Positions 7,579-16,512 of a DNA stretch of 64,000 bases are shown here, one piece after another; the stretch's first letter is position 1; each line of letters starts with the position of its first letter. A program made the position numbers and the translations under genes. Source of the stretch: Hyphomicrobiales bacterium (lineage in GTDB: Bacteria > Pseudomonadota > Alphaproteobacteria > Rhizobiales > Rhizobiaceae); NCBI GenBank assembly GCA_900469625.1, contig UBXV01000002.1, forward strand, positions 248,001 through 312,000, in the 5' to 3' direction. Below the pieces are notes generated by a model. It ran no database searches. It was not told the DNA's origin and was given only the letters and a program-made list of their open reading frames with translations.

Positions 7579-8523
7579 ATGATCAAGTTCATACTCAACC
7601 GCCTCGTGATGGCGATACCGACGATCGTCATCGTCTCGGTGGCCGTGTTCACGCTTATCCGTCTCATTCCCGGTGATCCGGCCGCGCTGATGCTTGGCGA
7701 TATGGCCGAGCCGCAGCAGATCGCCGAAATGCGCGGCGTGCTCGGTCTTGACCGCAGCATTCCCGAGCAGTTCGTCATCTGGGCCGGCAATATCCTGTCC
7801 GGCGACTTCGGCCGCTCCATCGTCACCGACGAGCCGGTGCTGCACCTGGTGCTGAGCCGCTTCATGGTGAGCGCCGAGATCGTCGTGATCGCGGTGTTCC
7901 TGGCAAGCCTGATTGCTGTTCCCGCCGGCGTCATCGCCGCCTGGCGGCAGAACAGCCTGACGGACCTGGCGCTGGTCGGCACTGCGACCGTGCTCCTGTC
8001 GATCCCGACCTTCTGGCTCGGTTTGCTGTTGCTGCTCGCCTTCGGCCTGAAGCTCGGTTGGTTGCCGGTGCTCGGCTACGTGCCGATCTCGGAAAACTGG
8101 AAAGGCGGGCTTCTCTATCTCGTGCTGCCGGTGATGACGCTGGTCATCCATGAAATGGGCGTGATCATCCGCATGGCGCGCGCCTCGACGCTCGAAGTGC
8201 TCCGCCTCGATTACATCACCCACGCCCGCGCCAAGGGCCTGTCGGAAAGTGCCGTGCTCTGGAAGCATGCCTTCAAGAATGCCTTCGGCCCGACCTGGAC
8301 AATGATCGGCCTGATCCTCGGCAACCTGCTCGGCGGCATCGCCGTCATCGAGACAGTGTTTACCATCCCGGGGCTCGGCCGCCTGATGGTCGACAGCATC
8401 TTCCAGCGAGACTACCCGGTGATCCAGGGCTGCCTGCTGCTCGTCGCCTTCTCCTATGTCGTCGTCAACCTGGTGGTCGACCTTCTCTATCCTCTCTTCG
8501 ATCCGCGGGTGGTGGCAGAATGA
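7579..8523 (+). CDS. Oligopeptide-type ABC transporter permease (DppB/OppB family)
   Basis: The 314-residue inner-membrane protein starts MIKFILNRLVMAIPTIVIV, the usual DppB beginning, with GGGGAA seven bases before ATG 7579; the open frame extends upstream but without similarity to permeases. It has the TLIRLIPGDPA segment and about six membrane helices. Its cytoplasmic EAA loop includes ITHARAKGLSESAVLWKHA, which docks to the ATPase. It is the first gene of the transporter operon and overlaps the next permease by ATGA. The substrate is probably a peptide or acylated amino acid, judging from the hydrolases in the operon. Confidence 0.92.
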   Translation: MIKFILNRLVMAIPTIVIVSVAVFTLIRLIPGDPAALMLGDMAEPQQIAEMRGVLGLDRSIPEQFVIWAGNILSGDFGRSIVTDEPVLHLVLSRFMVSAEIVVIAVFLASLIAVPAGVIAAWRQNSLTDLALVGTATVLLSIPTFWLGLLLLLAFGLKLGWLPVLGYVPISENWKGGLLYLVLPVMTLVIHEMGVIIRMARASTLEVLRLDYITHARAKGLSESAVLWKHAFKNAFGPTWTMIGLILGNLLGGIAVIETVFTIPGLGRLMVDSIFQRDYPVIQGCLLLVAFSYVVVNLVVDLLYPLFDPRVVAE

Positions 8524-9338
8524 GAAAGTTCACGTTCAACGGCGTCATCGGCGGCGGCCTGATTGCCGCACTCGTCATCACCGCACTGATCGGCGTGTTC
8601 TGGACACCCTACGATCCCAGTGCACTCGGCTTCACCTCGCGTCTCGCCGCTCCCGGTGCTGCCCATTGGCTCGGCACCGATGAGTTCGGCCGCGACGTGG
8701 CCAGCCGGTTGATGATCGGCGCCCGCGCCAGCGTCTGGATCTGCTGTCTGACGGTTGCCTTCGCGGTCGTCTGTGGCACGTTGATCGGCCTCATCAGCGG
8801 CTATGCCCGCGGCTGGGTCGATGGCGTCATCATGGCGGTCAACAACGCGCTGCTCGCCTTTCCGGGCATCCTTCTGGCGCTCGGGCTGCTCGCCGTCTTC
8901 GGGGCCAACCAGTACGGCATCATCTTCGCGCTCGGCATCGCCTATACGCCATCGATGGCACGCGTCGTGCGCGGCGCGGTCCTGTCGCTGCGCGAGCGCG
9001 AGTTCATCGAGGCTTCGCGCGTCATGGGCAATGGCGAGATATATACGATGCTGCGCCACATCTTGCCGAACTGCCTGGCCCCGATCACCGTGCTTGCGAC
9101 ATCGATGTTCGGCTGGGCGATCCTGTCGGAAAGCGCGCTGTCGTTCCTCGGCCTCGGCGTACCGCCACCGGCGCCGACCTGGGGCAACATGCTGGCCGCC
9201 GGCCGCCCGTTCATCGAGCAGGCCGTCTGGCTCGGCTTCTTCCCCGGCCTCTGCATCGCGCTGACATTGCTCGGCATCAACCTTCTCGGCGACGCGCTCC
9301 GCGACAAGCTAGACCCCCGCATGCGAGGCCTGAAATGA
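8520..9338 (+). CDS. Oligopeptide-type ABC transporter permease (DppC/OppC family)
   Basis: This 272-residue second permease has the DppC features TPYDPSALGF, HWLGTDEFGRDVASRLMIGA, and the EAA-loop region REFIEASRVMGNGEIYTMLR, with about six membrane segments. It pairs with the upstream permease to form the channel. Its start overlaps the upstream stop and its own stop overlaps the start of the ATPase gene by four bases, so translational coupling is likely. Confidence 0.92.
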   Translation: MRKFTFNGVIGGGLIAALVITALIGVFWTPYDPSALGFTSRLAAPGAAHWLGTDEFGRDVASRLMIGARASVWICCLTVAFAVVCGTLIGLISGYARGWVDGVIMAVNNALLAFPGILLALGLLAVFGANQYGIIFALGIAYTPSMARVVRGAVLSLREREFIEASRVMGNGEIYTMLRHILPNCLAPITVLATSMFGWAILSESALSFLGLGVPPPAPTWGNMLAAGRPFIEQAVWLGFFPGLCIALTLLGINLLGDALRDKLDPRMRGLK

Positions 9339-10963
9339 CCGGTAGCTCCCTCCTCAGTGTTCGCGACCTGTCGCTGGCCGTCTCCCACAATGGCAATCAG
9401 GTGGTGAAGAGCGTCAGCTTTGACGTCGGCGCGGGTGAAATCGTCGGCATCGTCGGCGAATCCGGCTCCGGCAAGACGCTGGCGACCCGCGCCATCATCG
9501 GGCTGATCCCGCCTGCCGTGCGCCATGTCGGCGGCACGATCAGCTACCGCGGACGCGATGTGCTGTCCCTGAAGGATCGCGACCTAAGGCAATTGCGCGG
9601 CGGCGAGATCGGTGTCGTGTTCCAAGAGCCGATGACCTCGCTCAACCCGTCGATGACCATCGGCCGGCAGCTCGAAGAAGGCCTGATCCTGCACACGAAG
9701 AAAAGCGCCGACGAGCGTCGGGCTGCGATCCTCGATATGCTGAAGCGCGTCGGCTTGCGCGAGCCGGAGCGGGCGCTTGTCGCCTATCCGCACGAGTTCT
9801 CCGGCGGGATGCGTCAGCGCATCATGCTGGCCTCCGTGATGCTCCTGAAGCCGGCGCTGCTGATCGCCGACGAACCGACGACTGCGCTGGATGCTGTGGT
9901 CCAGCGCGACGTCATGGAACTGATGGTCGAACTCACAAAGGCGGAAGGCACGGCCGTCCTCCTGATCAGCCACGACCTGCCGATGGTGGCGCGCTACACC
10001 GACCGCTTCGTCGTCATGGAAAAGGGCGTGATCGTCGAGCAGGGACAGACTGCGGACATTTTGAGCGCTCCGGAGCATCCCTATACCCGCAAGCTGCTCT
10101 CCTCGCTGCCGTTTCGCGCGGCACCACGCAAACTCGACATGTCGCGCACGCCCATGGTGTCGGCCCGCAACATCGTCGTCGAGTATCCCGGTCGCAAGGG
10201 GCTCTTCCGCAAGCAGGCGCCGAAACGCGCGCTGCATGGCGTCAGCGTCGACATCCATGTCGGCGAGGTCGTTGCCCTCGTCGGCGGCTCCGGTTCGGGC
10301 AAGACGACGCTGGGGCGCACCATCGCCGGCCTCGTCGCGCAGAGCGAGGGCGAAATCCTGTTCCAGGGACGCGAGCGCAGCGCCGATTGGCGTGATTATC
10401 GCCTGAACTGCCAGATGGTCTTCCAGGACCCCTATTCGTCACTCGATCCGCGCATGACGATCCAGGCGCTGGTTGAAGAGGCCTTGCGGCTGGTGCCCGA
10501 TCTCGATGGCGCGGCCAAGCGCAAGCGGGCGCTCGATACGCTCGACGAGGTCGGCCTTGCCGGCGATTTTGCCAATCGCTATCCGCACGAGCTTTCAGGG
10601 GGCCAACGCCAGCGCGTTGCGATTGCACGAGCGATCGCGCGGCGGCCGAAATTCCTGATCGCCGACGAGCCGGTCTCGGCACTCGACGTAACGGTGCGGG
10701 CGCAGGTGCTCGAGCTCTTTTCCGACCTGCAGAAACGCTACGGTTTTTCATGCCTGTTCATCAGCCACGATCTCGGCGTCGTCGAGCAGGTGGCTGACCG
10801 GGTGATCGTCATGCAGGACGGCCGCATCGTCGAACAGGGCGATCGCGACCGGATCTTCGACCAGCCGCAGGAGGCCTATACGCGCAAGCTGCTTTCCGCG
10901 ATCCCCGCGCTCGACCTCAACCAGACGGGCGGCGTTACCCTCAAATGGCGCCTGGAGGCCTGA
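9335..10963 (+). CDS. Fused double-ATPase ABC transporter protein (DppD-DppF type)
   Basis: The 542-residue protein carries two complete ABC ATPase domains in one chain, which replaces the separate DppD and DppF proteins. Domain 1 has GESGSGKT near residue 39, signature FSGGMRQR and Walker [13 protein letters not shown]. Domain 2 has GGSGSGKTT near residue 313, signature LSGGQRQR and [11 protein letters not shown]. Each domain has the typical oligopeptide-transporter tail ([12 protein letters not shown] in the first, [12 protein letters not shown] in the second). It powers the two permeases encoded just upstream. Fused versions are known in proteobacteria, including the glutathione transporter GsiA. 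Confidence 0.93.
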   Translation: MTGSSLLSVRDLSLAVSHNGNQVVKSVSFDVGAGEIVGIVGESGSGKTLATRAIIGLIPPAVRHVGGTISYRGRDVLSLKDRDLRQLRGGEIGVVFQEPMTSLNPSMTIGRQLEEGLILHTKKSADERRAAILDMLKRVGLREPERALVAYPHEFSGGMRQRIMLASVMLLKPALLIADEPTTALDAVVQRDVMELMVELTKAEGTAVLLISHDLPMVARYTDRFVVMEKGVIVEQGQTADILSAPEHPYTRKLLSSLPFRAAPRKLDMSRTPMVSARNIVVEYPGRKGLFRKQAPKRALHGVSVDIHVGEVVALVGGSGSGKTTLGRTIAGLVAQSEGEILFQGRERSADWRDYRLNCQMVFQDPYSSLDPRMTIQALVEEALRLVPDLDGAAKRKRALDTLDEVGLAGDFANRYPHELSGGQRQRVAIARAIARRPKFLIADEPVSALDVTVRAQVLELFSDLQKRYGFSCLFISHDLGVVEQVADRVIVMQDGRIVEQGDRDRIFDQPQEAYTRKLLSAIPALDLNQTGGVTLKWRLEA

Positions 10964-10964
10964 C

Positions 10965-11822
10965 ATGACCGTCGCGATCAAACCCGCCACCATTTCCGAT
11001 CGGCTCCACGCGATTGCCGACGCCCAGCCGTTCATTACCCGCTTCCTCGTCCGCAATCTGCAGACCGGTGAAACGATCGGGCGCGGCGAAAACGAGGAGA
11101 CGCCGTCGGCGAGCACCCGCAAGACCTCGATCATGATGGCGGCGCTGAAGGCGGCCCACGAGGGCCGGCTCGATCTCGATCTGCCCATCACTTACGAGGA
11201 GCGGCTGAAGCACGAGGTCGCGAGCGGCATGTTGCGCTACATGACGCCGGGTCTCGTCATTCCGCTGCGCGATGCCATCGTCGGCATGATGGTCTTGAGC
11301 GACAATGTCTGCACCAAGATGGTGCTGGAGCGGCTGACGCTGGAAGAGGTTGACGGCTATTGCAAGGCGATCGGCATGGTGGGTACCCACCATCGCTTCC
11401 TGATCCCGCCGCTGGGGCTGAAGCAGGACCATTCGCTCGGTGAAGTCACGACCACGACGGCGAGCGACCAGATCCTGCTGCTCGAAGCGATCCTTGCGGC
11501 CCAGGACGATGAGGCTGCCGCTGCCCGGCTTGGCGCATCGGTCGCGCTTTGCCGCTTTGCGCTGCAGACACTGAAGAACCAGGTTTTGCGCTACGGCATC
11601 CGCTCACGCCTGCCTTTCGAGGTCGTTGCCGCCAGCAAGTCCGGCCGCGGCAAGCGCGGGCGCATGGATACGGGCCTCGTCTATCGCGATAACAGGCCGC
11701 TCTACGCCATTGCCGTCTTCACCGATGGCGTGCCGCAGGTGATGGCCGACGGCACGCCTGGATACACCATCGCGCTCGAAACCATCGGCCTGTTGTCCAA
11801 GGCCTGCTGGGACGCGTTCTGA
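10965..11822 (+). CDS. Class-A-beta-lactamase-fold serine hydrolase without signal peptide
   Basis: The 285-residue protein has the three serine-beta-lactamase motifs in order: S50-T-R-K53, S112-D-N114, and a KSG triad in AASKSGRGKRGRMDTG. The TTTTASDQ stretch matches the TTTP region of class A enzymes, but the ExxLN motif holding Glu166 is not visible; PPLGLK stands near that place. No signal peptide is seen, so it probably stays in the cytosol, unlike resistance enzymes. It starts one base after the ATPase stop and is inside the operon, so it probably acts on the imported compound, perhaps as an amidase or lactam-type hydrolase. Its substrate is unknown. Confidence 0.75.
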   Translation: MTVAIKPATISDRLHAIADAQPFITRFLVRNLQTGETIGRGENEETPSASTRKTSIMMAALKAAHEGRLDLDLPITYEERLKHEVASGMLRYMTPGLVIPLRDAIVGMMVLSDNVCTKMVLERLTLEEVDGYCKAIGMVGTHHRFLIPPLGLKQDHSLGEVTTTTASDQILLLEAILAAQDDEAAAARLGASVALCRFALQTLKNQVLRYGIRSRLPFEVVAASKSGRGKRGRMDTGLVYRDNRPLYAIAVFTDGVPQVMADGTPGYTIALETIGLLSKACWDAF

Positions 11823-11875
11823 GCCGAGATCAACCGCAACAAACCAACAAGAAACAACTGGAGAAGAGTGGAACA

Positions 11876-13420
11876 ATGAGAAACTTATTCCTTGCCGGCA
11901 CCATCCTGATGAGTGCCGCCGGCTTTGCCGAGGCGCGTGACCTCGTCGTCGCGCAGAGCTCCGATATCCGCAGCAACGTGCCGGGCGTCAACCGGGACGG
12001 CAACACCGATTCCGTGATCTTTCATATCGTCGAAGGTCTCGTCGGCTATGCCGAGAACGGCGAAGTCAAGCCGCTCGTCGCCAAGAGCTACGAGGTGTCG
12101 CCGGATGGCCTGACCTATACGTTCAAGCTGCGCGACGACGTGAAGTTCCACAACGGCAATGCGGTCACGGCCGATGACGTCGTATGGAACTGGAACCGCT
12201 ACATGGCAGCAGACACCAAGTGGACCTGCGCCGGCGATTTCGACGGTAGCAAGACCATCAAGGTTTCCGCCGTCACCGCCGTCGATCCGACCACGGTGAC
12301 GATGACCATCGAAAAGCCCTCGGCTGTCTTCCTCGGCCTGATGGCACGCCCCGAGTGCGGCTACACCGGCATCATCGCCAAGGATTCGGTCGGCGCCGAC
12401 GGTGCCTTCGTCGCGCCCATCGGTACCGGTCCGTTCAAGTGGGCCGAGTGGAAGAAGGGCGAATATGTCCGTCTCGCAAAGAACGACGCTTACGTTTCGC
12501 CCGCCAATGACGGCAAGCCGGATGGCATGGTCGGCTCCAAGCGGCCGCTGGTCGATGGCATCAAGTTCATGGTCATCCCCGATGCCTCGACGGTGAAGAC
12601 CGGCCTTTTGTCCGGCGCGCTCGATACCGCCGAAGTCTCTGCCGACCTGATCTCGGAGTTCAAGGACAGCGAGACGATGCAGCTCATCGTCAAGCGCAAC
12701 AACGGCAAGAACCTCCTCTACTTCCAGACCCGCGACAAGGTGCTGAGCAACGTCGCCGTGCGCCGGGCCATGACCGAAGCGCTCGACCTCGACCAGCTGG
12801 TTGCCGCCGTGTCGAACGGCACCGGAGAAGCCAACGCGTCGATGGTTTCTGCGGACTCGATCTTCTATTCCGACGTCCAGAAGGCGAAGATCCCGATGGA
12901 TCTGGAAAAGGCCAAAAAGGACCTGGCCGACGCCGGCTACAACGGTGAGCCGATCACCATCATTGCCAACAAGCGTGGCAACGTGCCGAGCTTCCCGGCA
13001 GCCGTCGTCGCCCAGGCGATGATGCAGCAGGTTGGCCTCAACGTGCAGATCGAGGTGCTCGACTACGCCACCCAGGTTGATCGCCGCCGTTCCGGCAACT
13101 ACCAGGTCATCTCGCAATCGGTGTCGCCGCGTCTCGACCCGGCACTGATGTACTCCTTCTACGTCGGCAACAAGGACAAGAACGCCTCGTTGATGTGGGA
13201 TAATCCGAAGGCGATCGAGCTGATGAAGGCCGCCTATGTCGAGGCCGACCAGGCCAAGCGCCAGGCGATCTTCGACGAGTTCCACAAGCTGATGCTCGAG
13301 GAAGTCCCGGGGATCTTCATGTACGACATGGTCGACATCTGGGGCGCGACGAAGAAGCTGCACGGCGAGCCCGTCTGGCAGTCGAACACCCGGCTCTGGG
13401 AAGTCACGCTCGACGACTAA
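11876..13420 (+). CDS. Periplasmic solute-binding protein, oligopeptide family (SBP_bac_5)
   Basis: The 514-residue protein has a signal peptide ending near residue 20 (SAAGFAEA). The mature protein has the family-5 binding-protein features: FKLRDDVKFHNGNAVTADDV, VAPIGTGPFKWAEW, VRRAMTEALD, and a late Asp-rich region. It captures the ligand for the two permeases and fused ATPase. The gene follows the hydrolase after 53 bases and comes last among the transport genes, which is less common than the first position. The ligand is unknown; the adjacent AbgB-like enzyme suggests an acylated amino acid or aminobenzoyl-glutamate-like compound. Confidence 0.9.
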   Translation: MRNLFLAGTILMSAAGFAEARDLVVAQSSDIRSNVPGVNRDGNTDSVIFHIVEGLVGYAENGEVKPLVAKSYEVSPDGLTYTFKLRDDVKFHNGNAVTADDVVWNWNRYMAADTKWTCAGDFDGSKTIKVSAVTAVDPTTVTMTIEKPSAVFLGLMARPECGYTGIIAKDSVGADGAFVAPIGTGPFKWAEWKKGEYVRLAKNDAYVSPANDGKPDGMVGSKRPLVDGIKFMVIPDASTVKTGLLSGALDTAEVSADLISEFKDSETMQLIVKRNNGKNLLYFQTRDKVLSNVAVRRAMTEALDLDQLVAAVSNGTGEANASMVSADSIFYSDVQKAKIPMDLEKAKKDLADAGYNGEPITIIANKRGNVPSFPAAVVAQAMMQQVGLNVQIEVLDYATQVDRRRSGNYQVISQSVSPRLDPALMYSFYVGNKDKNASLMWDNPKAIELMKAAYVEADQAKRQAIFDEFHKLMLEEVPGIFMYDMVDIWGATKKLHGEPVWQSNTRLWEVTLDD

Positions 13421-13533
13421 GTCGTCGCCGGGTCCGATCCTGCAATCCAGTGGCGGCATCCGTGCCGCCACCTTCCATCCGAAGACAGAAATGCCAATGC
13501 GGCCGGCCCCCGTCGCCCGCAAGAGGAATATCT

Positions 13534-14973
13534 ATGCCCCAGCCATCCGTCGTCGCCGCTCTTTCCGAGATCGTCGAAGCATTGAAGCCCGAATTTGCAG
13601 CCATGAGCGACGCGATCTGGGATCATGCCGAGCTGAGCTTTCGCGAGCACAAGTCGGCTGTGACGCAGATGGCAATGCTGGAGAAACACGGGTTTCGCAT
13701 CAAGCGAGGAACGGCCGAAATCGAGACCGCCTTTACCGGCGAGGCCGGCGAGGGCGGCCCGGTGATTGCCCTTCTCGGTGAGTTCGATGCGTTGGCCGGG
13801 CTGAGCCAGGTTGCCGGCATCGCCGAGGAAAAGCCGCTCGTCAGTGGCGGCACGGGGCATGGCTGTGGCCACAACCTGCTCGGCACAGGCTCCTTGCTCG
13901 CCGCAGTCGCACTCGCCCGTTATCTCCGCGAAAACAATCTGCCGGGAACGGTGCGCTATTATGGTTGCCCTGGCGAAGAGGGCGGCTCGGGCAAGACCTT
14001 TATGGCGCGCGCCGGGGCCTTTGCCGATGTCGATACCGCGCTCACTTGGCATCCGGCACCGTTCAACGGCGTGCGCTCGACCAACAATCTCGCCGTTCTG
14101 GAAATCTATTACCGCTTCAAGGGCGTGGCTGCGCACGCCTCGAACGGCGCCCATCTCGGGCGCAGTGCGCTCGACGCGCTTGAGCTGATGAACATCGGCG
14201 TCAACTTCCTGCGCGAGCACATGCCGCAGGATTGCCGCGTGCATTATGCCATCACCGATGCCGGCGGTACGGCGGCCAATGTCGTCCAGGCGCGCGCCGA
14301 AGCGCTTTACCTGGTGCGCGCGCCGCAGATGCCGGAAGCGCTCACACTTGCCGCCCGGATCGACAAGGTCGCCAGGGGCGCCGCCATGATGACGGAAACG
14401 GAGGTCGAGATCGTCTTCGATCGCGCCGCCACCAATCTCCTGCCCAACATCACGCTGGAAACGGCAATCCACCAGAACATGGTGGCGCTCGGCCCGGTTG
14501 GCTTCGACGAGGCCGATATCGCGTTTGCCCGCGAGATCCAGAAGACGATGACGCCGGAGGCGATCGCCAGCAGCATCCGGCTCTACCAGATCAAGGGCGA
14601 CGTCTTTGCCAACAGCCGGATGGACGGAACGAGCGGCCTGCACCTCGGCCTTCGCGACTTCGACGGACAGTCGCATTTCCGCGCCGGCTCGACCGATGTC
14701 GGCGATGTCAGCTGGGTGACGCCGACGGCGCAATGCTGGGCGCCCGCCTGGGCGATCGGCACCGCGCCGCACACCTGGCAGGTGGTCGCGCAGGGCAAGA
14801 GCCCGGCCGCCCACAAGGCCTTCGCGCATGCGGCCAAGTCGCTGGCGGCAACCGGCCTCGACCTCATCCTCAATCCGCATCTGCTGGCTGAAGCCAAGGC
14901 CGAGTGGCGTGAAAAGACCGAGGGCAAGCCCTACCGGTGCCCGATCCCGGACCATATCGGCCCCAAGCTCTGA
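13534..14973 (+). CDS. M20-family amidohydrolase, AbgB-like
   Basis: From ATG 13534 (AAGAGGAA eight bases upstream) the protein has 479 residues, the length of AbgB. It has the M20 metal-ligand set: HGCGHN near residue 110, the GEFDALAGLSQ segment, GCPGEEGGSGK, WHPAPFN, and the C-terminal DVGDVSWVTP typical of aminobenzoyl-glutamate utilisation protein B. These two-metal enzymes release amino acids from N-acyl or N-aroyl conjugates. It lacks a signal peptide, so it probably processes the compound imported by the upstream ABC system. A terminator follows its stop. Confidence 0.87.
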   Translation: MPQPSVVAALSEIVEALKPEFAAMSDAIWDHAELSFREHKSAVTQMAMLEKHGFRIKRGTAEIETAFTGEAGEGGPVIALLGEFDALAGLSQVAGIAEEKPLVSGGTGHGCGHNLLGTGSLLAAVALARYLRENNLPGTVRYYGCPGEEGGSGKTFMARAGAFADVDTALTWHPAPFNGVRSTNNLAVLEIYYRFKGVAAHASNGAHLGRSALDALELMNIGVNFLREHMPQDCRVHYAITDAGGTAANVVQARAEALYLVRAPQMPEALTLAARIDKVARGAAMMTETEVEIVFDRAATNLLPNITLETAIHQNMVALGPVGFDEADIAFAREIQKTMTPEAIASSIRLYQIKGDVFANSRMDGTSGLHLGLRDFDGQSHFRAGSTDVGDVSWVTPTAQCWAPAWAIGTAPHTWQVVAQGKSPAAHKAFAHAAKSLAATGLDLILNPHLLAEAKAEWREKTEGKPYRCPIPDHIGPKL

Positions 14974-15010
14974 TTATCGGCGGGCAATCGTCTCGCGCAC
15001 TGCCATGTCA

Positions 15011-15042
15011 AGCCGTCAGCCTCCCGGGGTTGGCGGCTTTTT
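15011..15042 (+). terminator. Rho-independent terminator of the peptide ABC/amidohydrolase operon
   Basis: The arms AGCCG and CGGCT are extended by a G-U-containing stem around the loop TCCCG, and a run of five or six T follows directly. It lies 38 bases after the amidohydrolase stop and closes the operon before the repA promoter region. Confidence 0.8.
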
Positions 15043-15248
15043 CGTTTCTTCGGACCCATCAAACAAACGAGGGGCTTGTCGCACCTCTCGGTGGAATGCG
15101 GTCCGACGCCTTGACGCGAATCGCAGTCTGCGGCATCACTGTTACGGAATTTCGCGAATATGCGACATTTGAGCGTATCTGATTTAAATCTCTGTTAGTG
15201 TCTTCCGGCGACAAAGCCGTGCGAAGGCGCGCAAGGAGCACGGCGGGA

Positions 15249-16508
15249 ATGGACATGACGGTAACACAGACGCGACCCGGGACCGATCTTTCCCACGCCA
15301 GGCTGCCGGCTGACGAAGCGATCGCCGCTGACGCCCGCGCCCTTTCCGAGCAGTTGAAGGCGATGCGCGAACGGCTGTTTCCGCCGACCGCGATGAAGAC
15401 GCTGCGCAGCTTCACCTCAGGCGAGGCGGCCAAGCTGATCGGGGTGTCCGACGGTTACCTGCGCCAGCTGTCGCTGGCAGGCGAAGGGCCGCAGCCCGAT
15501 ACCGGAACCGGCGGCCGCCGCTCCTATTCGCTCTCCGACATCAACGCGCTGCGCCGGCATCTCGCCGAGCAGGCGCTGGCCAAGGGCAATGCCGCCAAGG
15601 CGCGCAGCTACCTGAAATGGCGCGACCGCGAGCGCGGCGAGCACTTGCAGGTAATCTCCGTCACCAACTTCAAGGGCGGTTCCGGCAAGACCACATCGTC
15701 GGTCCACATCGCGCAATATCTGGCCATGACCGGCCACCGGGTCTTGGCCGTCGACCTCGATCCGCAGGCCTCGCTTTCGGCGCTGTTCGGCTACCAGCCG
15801 GAACTCGACCTCACCGGCAACGACACGCTCTATGGCGCCATCCGCTATGATGCCGAGGCGCGGCCGCTGAAGGATATCATCCGCCCGACCTATTTCGACG
15901 GGCTCGACCTGGTGCCCGGCAATCTGGAACTGCAGGAGTTCGAACATACGACGCCGCAGGCACTGAGCGCCCGCCATAGCGGCTCGGATGCCGGGCCGTT
16001 GTTCTTCGCGCGGGTGCAGTCGGCGCTTGCAAGCGTTGCCGACGACTACGACGTCGTCGTCATCGACTGCCCGCCGCAGCTCGGCTACCTCACGCTGTCG
16101 GCGCTTTGCGCCTCGACCTCGGTGCTCGTCACCGTGCATCCGCAGATGCTCGACGTCGCGTCGATGAACCAGTTCCTTTACATGACATCCGACCTTTTGA
16201 GTGTCGTGCGCGAGGCGGGTGGTGAGCTCAATTTCGACTTCCTGCGCTACCTCGTCACCCGCTTCGAGCCGAATGATGGCCCGCAGGCGCAGATCGTCGG
16301 TTTCATGCGCTCGCTGTTCGGCGACCGGGTCCTGACCTCGGCGATGGTCAAGTCGACGGCCGTTTCCGACGCGGGCCTGACCAAGCAGACCCTTTACGAG
16401 GTCGGCCGGGAAAACTTCACCCGCGCCACTTATGACCGGGCGATCGAATCCCTGAACTCCGTCAACGGTGAAATCGAAGCTCTCATTCATGCGGCCTGGG
16501 GGCGCTAA
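15249..16508 (+). CDS. repA: RepA-like plasmid partition ATPase (ParA family, repABC type)
   Basis: From ATG 15249 (AGGAG ten bases upstream) the protein has 419 residues. It has the rhizobial RepA layout: an N-terminal helix-turn-helix region (FTSGEAAKLIGVSDGYLRQL) and then a deviant Walker A box FKGGSGKTTS, Walker A' DLDPQAS, and IDCPPQLGY. In repABC plasmids RepA is the partition ATPase and autorepressor of the operon. The partner gene repB begins four bases after its stop. The expected third gene, repC, is absent. No RepB-binding parS palindrome of the GTT..AAC type was seen nearby. Confidence 0.9.
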   Translation: MDMTVTQTRPGTDLSHARLPADEAIAADARALSEQLKAMRERLFPPTAMKTLRSFTSGEAAKLIGVSDGYLRQLSLAGEGPQPDTGTGGRRSYSLSDINALRRHLAEQALAKGNAAKARSYLKWRDRERGEHLQVISVTNFKGGSGKTTSSVHIAQYLAMTGHRVLAVDLDPQASLSALFGYQPELDLTGNDTLYGAIRYDAEARPLKDIIRPTYFDGLDLVPGNLELQEFEHTTPQALSARHSGSDAGPLFFARVQSALASVADDYDVVVIDCPPQLGYLTLSALCASTSVLVTVHPQMLDVASMNQFLYMTSDLLSVVREAGGELNFDFLRYLVTRFEPNDGPQAQIVGFMRSLFGDRVLTSAMVKSTAVSDAGLTKQTLYEVGRENFTRATYDRAIESLNSVNGEIEALIHAAWGR

Positions 16509-16512
16509 GGAC

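Noticed and set aside
11885-13522. 545-codon minus-strand frame opposite the peptide-binding protein
   Set aside because: The plus-strand protein is a complete, well-known family with a signal peptide; the antisense text is His/Asp/Val-rich with no family resemblance.
13417-14955. 512-codon minus-strand frame opposite the AbgB-like gene
   Set aside because: The sense protein has the full M20 metal-ligand set; the antisense text lacks any recognisable domain.
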